Of a stretch of 64,000 bases of DNA, positions 58,701 through 64,000 are shown one piece after another. The translations under genes were made by a program, and so were the position numbers. The DNA comes from Carnobacterium mobile DSM 4848 (lineage in GTDB: Bacteria; Bacillota; Bacilli; Lactobacillales; Carnobacteriaceae). The stretch spans positions 2,403,501 to 2,467,500 of the forward strand of contig NZ_JQMR01000001.1 in NCBI RefSeq assembly GCF_000744825.1. The letters are read 5' to 3'. The notes under the pieces are model-generated. The model made no database searches, was not told where the DNA came from, and worked only from the letters and a program-made list of their open reading frames with translations. How positions within the stretch are numbered: position 1 is the first letter of the stretch; each line of letters starts with the position of its first letter.

Positions 58701-59305
58701 CAGGCCATTATGCTTATATGACAAAGGATTACTATAAAAAAGCAGCTGGTCAAGAACCGGTATATAATACACAATTGCTGAAATACCAAGAAGGAAAACA
58801 ATGGGAAGACAAAATCGGCAGAGAGTTGACAGCTATGCCGAGTGTCGCAGCAATCAGCTTTGTACGAGACGTAAGTGGAACAATCAACGATACAATGGGT
58901 AGTTTAGGCATTGTAACGTTGGTGCTGATCGTTTCAGCAGGGTTGCTGGCTTTTGTCGTACTGTACAACTTGACCAACATCAATGTATCAGAACGGATCA
59001 GAGAACTGTCTACCATTAAAGTCTTAGGCTTTTTTGATAAAGAAGTGACGTTATACATTTATCGAGAAAACATCATTTTAACTTTAATGGGAATCGTAGT
59101 CGGTTCGTTATTAGGAACAGTACTGCACGGTTTTGTTTTGAATACAGCTGAAATGGATATACTGATGTTCAGTCCGAATATCCGTCCATTAAGTTTCCTT
59201 TATTCAGGACTTCTAACCTTGCTGTTTTCTGGGATCGTCATGATCGCGATGCACATCAAACTAAAAAATGTCGACATGATCGAAGCCCTAAAATCAGTAG
59301 ATTAA
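55727..59305 (+). CDS. Giant FtsX-type ABC permease with long extracytoplasmic coiled coil
   Basis: The 1192-residue protein has helix 1 at residues 20-40, an extracytoplasmic domain, a predicted coiled coil from about 250 to 635 rich in Gln/Ala/Glu, then three helices in the first FtsX block (about 660-780, ending before MRPKAPKIG), a further domain and four helices in the second FtsX block to the C terminus. The coiled coil holds an internal duplication: about residues 340-410 resemble 503-572 (shared AGENE-AANQQ and LNQAK). Such permeases couple ATP use to work outside the membrane, for example on lipoproteins, peptides or wall enzymes. The substrate is unknown. ATG 55727 follows GGGGGAG. 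Confidence 0.87.
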   Translation: MKKKALWKDIVKELWQSKARFLSIFAIITLGVAFFAGIKATGPDMIDTTDQYYRDTNLMDLKVVSTYGLEQSDIDLLKTVEGVSVQAAYSKDVILKDSGLVTKVLSYPEKAENSVNQYVVVSGRLPEKSGEIALDATAKYDSEYKLDDSIVLTTDDPDDPIKDSLVEDTYKVVGFVNSPQYIEHSARGNSTVGTGSLDGFAVIPKADFDMEYYTEAYLTFSDTSSLEAYSNLYEGKVDKHQTDIEQLTKDLPKERLDTIKKEAKEEIDKGQKEIDEAKEKLADGQSQLDDAKKELDDGRADYQEGLGKLESEISKAQAELDANSQKLAEGKKELASKRAELEAGQTELNQAKQSFNEQKAAAEADLAAGENELAANQQQIDEGVQAIKAAKIEIEQGKQAIQQGQAQLDQQTQELKAGQQQVNDMKAALQAAQAELAQAVEAGTDEAALAELKQTIAQLQQAIPAAEKEIENGQAALNQGQAELDKQSNAVQAGEPELNQKQAELEAAQSKLNQAKETFAAQKAAAQEKLTAGENEIAANQQKINEGQQAIQSAETELAKGEAQLAEGQATLDQEQAKGKAELADAKEKLETGQADYEKAAAEFETQKKDAEKKISDGEADLADAKKELAELAKPEYFVFDRSVNPGYAEYSDNADRISAIAQVFPVFFFLIAALVCLTTMTRMVDEQRLQIGTLKALGYTNGDISIKFMLYASLASVIGTIVGLLIGYQVFPSVIFNAYGSLYNLPSIRITYYISYGLISFAISILCTVASAYAAVRVALKSNAATLMRPKAPKIGQRILLERLPFVWNRMGFIQKVTARNLFRYKQRMLMTVLGIAGCTALILTGYGVSDSIADIPSLQYGKVMKYDGLVAYNTDATKEEKKDYQDFIQLQPEIQSHLNVLQEPYTASKKGANKQDVTVFVPETTKQLDDYVFLNDRRSGETYSLSDNGAVITEKLAKLFDLKVGDTLSMKDDDNNEVDVKVSHIAENYAGHYAYMTKDYYKKAAGQEPVYNTQLLKYQEGKQWEDKIGRELTAMPSVAAISFVRDVSGTINDTMGSLGIVTLVLIVSAGLLAFVVLYNLTNINVSERIRELSTIKVLGFFDKEVTLYIYRENIILTLMGIVVGSLLGTVLHGFVLNTAEMDILMFSPNIRPLSFLYSGLLTLLFSGIVMIAMHIKLKNVDMIEALKSVD

Positions 59306-59309
59306 ACAA

Positions 59310-59760
59310 GGATGCGAAGTGCCGCAAGGGAGTTTCGATTCAAAATTAGGAATCTTGACGGAAATGTTTCATTTCCAGAAAGATTATCTATTTTGACGAG
59401 AAACTGCGGCACGCAGCTCAACTAAACAAGGATGCGAAGTGCCGCAAGGGAGTTGCGATTCAAAATTAGGAATCTTGACGGAAATGTTTCATTTCCAGAA
59501 AGATTATCTATTTTGACGAGAAACTGCGGCACGCAGCTCAACTAACAGGATGCGGAGTGACCCTGATAGGCACACAGCAATTTTAGGGATTTTCAAAGCA
59601 AGAGCATCCTGCGCATTGCTGAAAATCATCTAAATTGCCAAGTGCCTGGGTCACGCAGCTCAACTAACAAGGATGCGGAGAACGCTGAACAGGCATGACA
59701 GAAAATTACTTAGTCTCTGTTGAATGTATCATTCGTACAGAGATTTAAGAGAGAGAAATG
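59310..59760. repeat. Family-2 hairpin cluster, locus 2 (alpha, alpha, beta, gamma)
   Basis: Four units begin with GGATGCG at 59310, 59430, 59548 and 59671. The first two are nearly identical alpha units (GTGCCGCA with TGCGGCAC, AGTTTC with GAAACT, TCAAAAT with ATTTTGA, AATCTT with AAGATT, tip GGAAATG-TTT-CATTTCC). The third is beta (GTGACCC with GGGTCAC, GGCAC with GTGCC, GATTTTC with GAAAATC, AGCAA with TTGCT). The fourth is a shorter gamma unit (TCTCTGT with ACAGAGA) cut by the family-1 fragment. All share the ending GCAGCTCAACTAA when complete. Confidence 0.88.
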
Positions 59761-59940
59761 TAGTGACCTTCTGGGAAATACCACAAGAGGCCAAAAAACC
59801 TCGAGGATATTTCATCTTTTTTCCGTATCCTTTTCATGGCTACAAGCAACTCCCTATTCCCCAAAAAATTTCTGAGATGTGTTTCTAAATTAGTTTGAAT
59901 TAAAAGAAACTCCGTTTTATGACTTACCAACGTCCTAGGT
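59761..59940 (-). repeat. Family-1 element, truncated inverted copy E
   Basis: On the minus strand this starts with ACGTTGGTAAGT (outer arm, 59932-59926 region), then ATTCAAACTAATTTAGAAAC, GGGGAATAGGGAGTTGC and GTAGCCATG-AAAGGATAC. It diverges after position 59825 and lacks the usual right half. A short hairpin (GAAATA/TATTTC with GAGG/CCTC) takes its place. It borders the family-2 cluster. Confidence 0.75.
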
Positions 59941-59950
59941 TGTGAAATCG

Positions 59951-59994
59951 AAAAAAAAGTGTTGAGATTATTTTTATCTCAACACTCTTTTTTT
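59951..59994. terminator. Intrinsic terminator, bidirectional
   Basis: GTGTTGAGAT and ATCTCAACAC around a 7-nt loop, with A-run and T-run on the two sides. It lies between the FtsX gene region and the convergent AraC gene. Confidence 0.85.
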
Positions 59995-60100
59995 ATGATA
60001 GTTATTTTCTGTAAAGCGTAAAAAACATTTCTCAGGACAGGATTATTACATATAAAAAAAGCAAATAGGTTTAACCGACTAGTAGTCTGTTCCCCCACTC

Positions 60101-60952
60101 TTATTTGGAATAGAATTGAGCTCGATAGGCAGAAGGGGACATTCCTCTGTAATGAGCAAATTGCCTTGAGAAATGAGAAGAATGATTAAAGCCGACCAAA
60201 TAAGCGATGTCTTCGATTGAATGACTGGTTTTTCTAAGTAATTCAGCCGACTTATTTAAGCGGTATTCAATCAAATAAGTTTTTGGACTGATTTGCTGAT
60301 ATTTTTTAAACAATCGAAATAAATAAGTCCGTTCAATTTGAACAACTTCTGCTAACTGTTCAACATTAAAATCTGGTTCAAGATACCGCTGATGAATCAA
60401 ATTAATGGCTTCTTTGACATACTTTTCAGCTTCGCTTAAATTATGGACTAGTTCCTCGTGATACTGAGAAGATAGCAAATTAACGATATGGTAAGCTTCG
60501 CCTAAAGCTGAATAAGGTTTATTTTGTTCTGAAAATTCAAAAACATTTTTAAAGTACTGATTCAGTTGATAGGAATCAATGAACTCGTATGTGTAATTTA
60601 TTTCACTTCCTTCAAGTGTAGAATGAAGCAAACCGCACTCTTGGAATATCTGTTGACAAGCTGAACCTTTAAATCCAATCCAGCGATAACTCCAAGGATT
60701 ATCCGGTATAGGGTAATAATTGTTTTTGGTATTCGGCGGTATGATAAATCCTTGATTTTCTTTTAAAGTAAAGTGTTTATCATTGATAAACACTTGACCT
60801 TCACCTTTTAAAATAAAGTGGATCAAATAATAATCAATCGGTTCATATTGATAAGGCTCTCTAGGCCTCACATCCTCATACCCGCATTCATAAATATAAA
60901 ATTCTTCATTTAATTTTTTATCTGTTAAAAACGTTCCTACAGAGTTGAACAC
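60101..60952 (-). CDS. AraC-family transcriptional regulator
   Basis: The 283-residue regulator has an N-terminal cupin-like ligand-binding domain (HFILKGEGQVFINDKHFTLKENQGFIIPPNTKNNYYP, near residues 45-82) and a C-terminal double helix-turn-helix (VEQLAEVVQIERTYLFRLFKKYQQISPKTYLIEYRLNKSAELL, then IEDIAYLVGFNHSSHFSRQFAHYRGMSPSAYRAQF). The layout is that of sugar-responsive activators (MsmR/RafR type). The start is GTG 60952 after AGGAGG. It is divergent from the permease-lacZ pair and likely regulates it. Confidence 0.9.
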   Translation of the reverse strand: MFNSVGTFLTDKKLNEEFYIYECGYEDVRPREPYQYEPIDYYLIHFILKGEGQVFINDKHFTLKENQGFIIPPNTKNNYYPIPDNPWSYRWIGFKGSACQQIFQECGLLHSTLEGSEINYTYEFIDSYQLNQYFKNVFEFSEQNKPYSALGEAYHIVNLLSSQYHEELVHNLSEAEKYVKEAINLIHQRYLEPDFNVEQLAEVVQIERTYLFRLFKKYQQISPKTYLIEYRLNKSAELLRKTSHSIEDIAYLVGFNHSSHFSRQFAHYRGMSPSAYRAQFYSK

Positions 60953-61030
60953 ATCAATCCTCCTAAAAACAACATAATGTCAAACATAAGCAACATTCAT
61001 TAATTCCATAATAACAAAAAAACCGTTAAT

Positions 61031-61045
61031 ATGAAAGCGTAATCA
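61031..61045. promoter_or_regulatory. cre (CcpA) site
   Basis: ATGAAAGCGTAATCA matches every position of the cre consensus WTGNAANCGNWNNCW. It lies in the divergent region before the permease-lacZ operon, consistent with carbon catabolite repression. Confidence 0.65.
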
Positions 61046-61046
61046 A

Positions 61047-61062
61047 ACATCAGCGCTGATGT
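61047..61062. promoter_or_regulatory. Perfect 16-bp palindrome ACATCAGCGCTGATGT
   Basis: The dyad has a central CG, the form used by LacI/GalR-family operators, and sits directly beside the cre site. No LacI-type gene is in the window; AraC proteins usually bind direct repeats. Confidence 0.6.
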
Positions 61063-61105
61063 AAAAAAAGAAGTACGATTACCAAAAAATCGGCAACACT
61101 TATAA

Positions 61106-64000
<2,895 letters not shown>

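Overview
The window is a stretch of low-GC Firmicute chromosome, most likely Lactobacillales and probably Carnobacteriaceae/Carnobacterium. This placement is an inference from protein character and from a gene order (tdk, prfA, prmC, ywlC-like, glyA, upp, atpBEFHAGDC, a DUF1146 gene, murA, mbl) that is typical of Bacilli; no rRNA gene is present to confirm it. Both ends are cut: position 1 lies inside a ClC-type chloride channel gene with a C-terminal RCK/TrkA-C domain, and position 64000 lies inside a lacZ-type beta-galactosidase gene.

Layout. 1-9.2 kb: end of the ClC gene, an isolated glucose-type EIIA, a minus-strand group of a flavin-reductase-like protein and two ring-cleaving-dioxygenase-like proteins, a 6-phosphogluconolactonase, a large teichoic-acid-type glycerophosphotransferase, an orphan glucitol-type EIIA and an AI-2E-family membrane protein. 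9.2-18.2 kb: an azoreductase, a TetR regulator with a clear promoter/operator ahead of a heterodimeric multidrug ABC exporter, a 51-bp tandem repeat array at the 3' end of a NERD-domain gene, an Eis-like acetyltransferase and a catechol-2,3-dioxygenase-like gene. 18.2-23.8 kb: a serine hydrolase, manA, and murT-gatD (lipid II amidation). 23.8-40.5 kb: the conserved housekeeping block (tdk to ssb) including the complete F1Fo ATP synthase operon, murA and mbl. 40.5-54 kb: a two-component system, ltaS, a complete ISLre2-type insertion sequence with a 10-bp direct repeat, VanZ, an rRNA methyltransferase, a YbaK-type deacylase, a flavoprotein, a GRP sugar transporter and an APC amino-acid permease. 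54-60 kb: a PepSY lipoprotein followed by an ABC ATPase and a very large FtsX-type permease with a long extracytoplasmic coiled coil. 60-64 kb: an AraC-type regulator divergent from an APC permease and lacZ, with a cre site and a perfect 16-bp palindrome between them.

The most unusual content is non-coding. A dispersed element of about 250 bp (four full copies at 20.5, 29.3, 42.8 and 53.7 kb, and one truncated inverted copy at 59.8 kb) always lies just after a gene end. It has nested inverted repeats whose arms change together between copies, as expected for a selected fold. A second family of modular hairpins of about 120 bp occurs in two tandem clusters (23.8 kb and 59.3 kb), again with paired changes and with modules exchanged between units. 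Together with the 51-bp array attached to the NERD gene, these are the best candidates for undescribed elements.

Functional themes: cell-envelope synthesis (MurA, MurT/GatD, LtaS, glycerophosphotransferase, Mbl), quinone/catechol and drug stress (three dioxygenase-fold proteins, azoreductase, heterodimeric exporter), sugar handling (ManA, Pgl, two EIIAs, GRP transporter, LacZ) and energy (ATP synthase).
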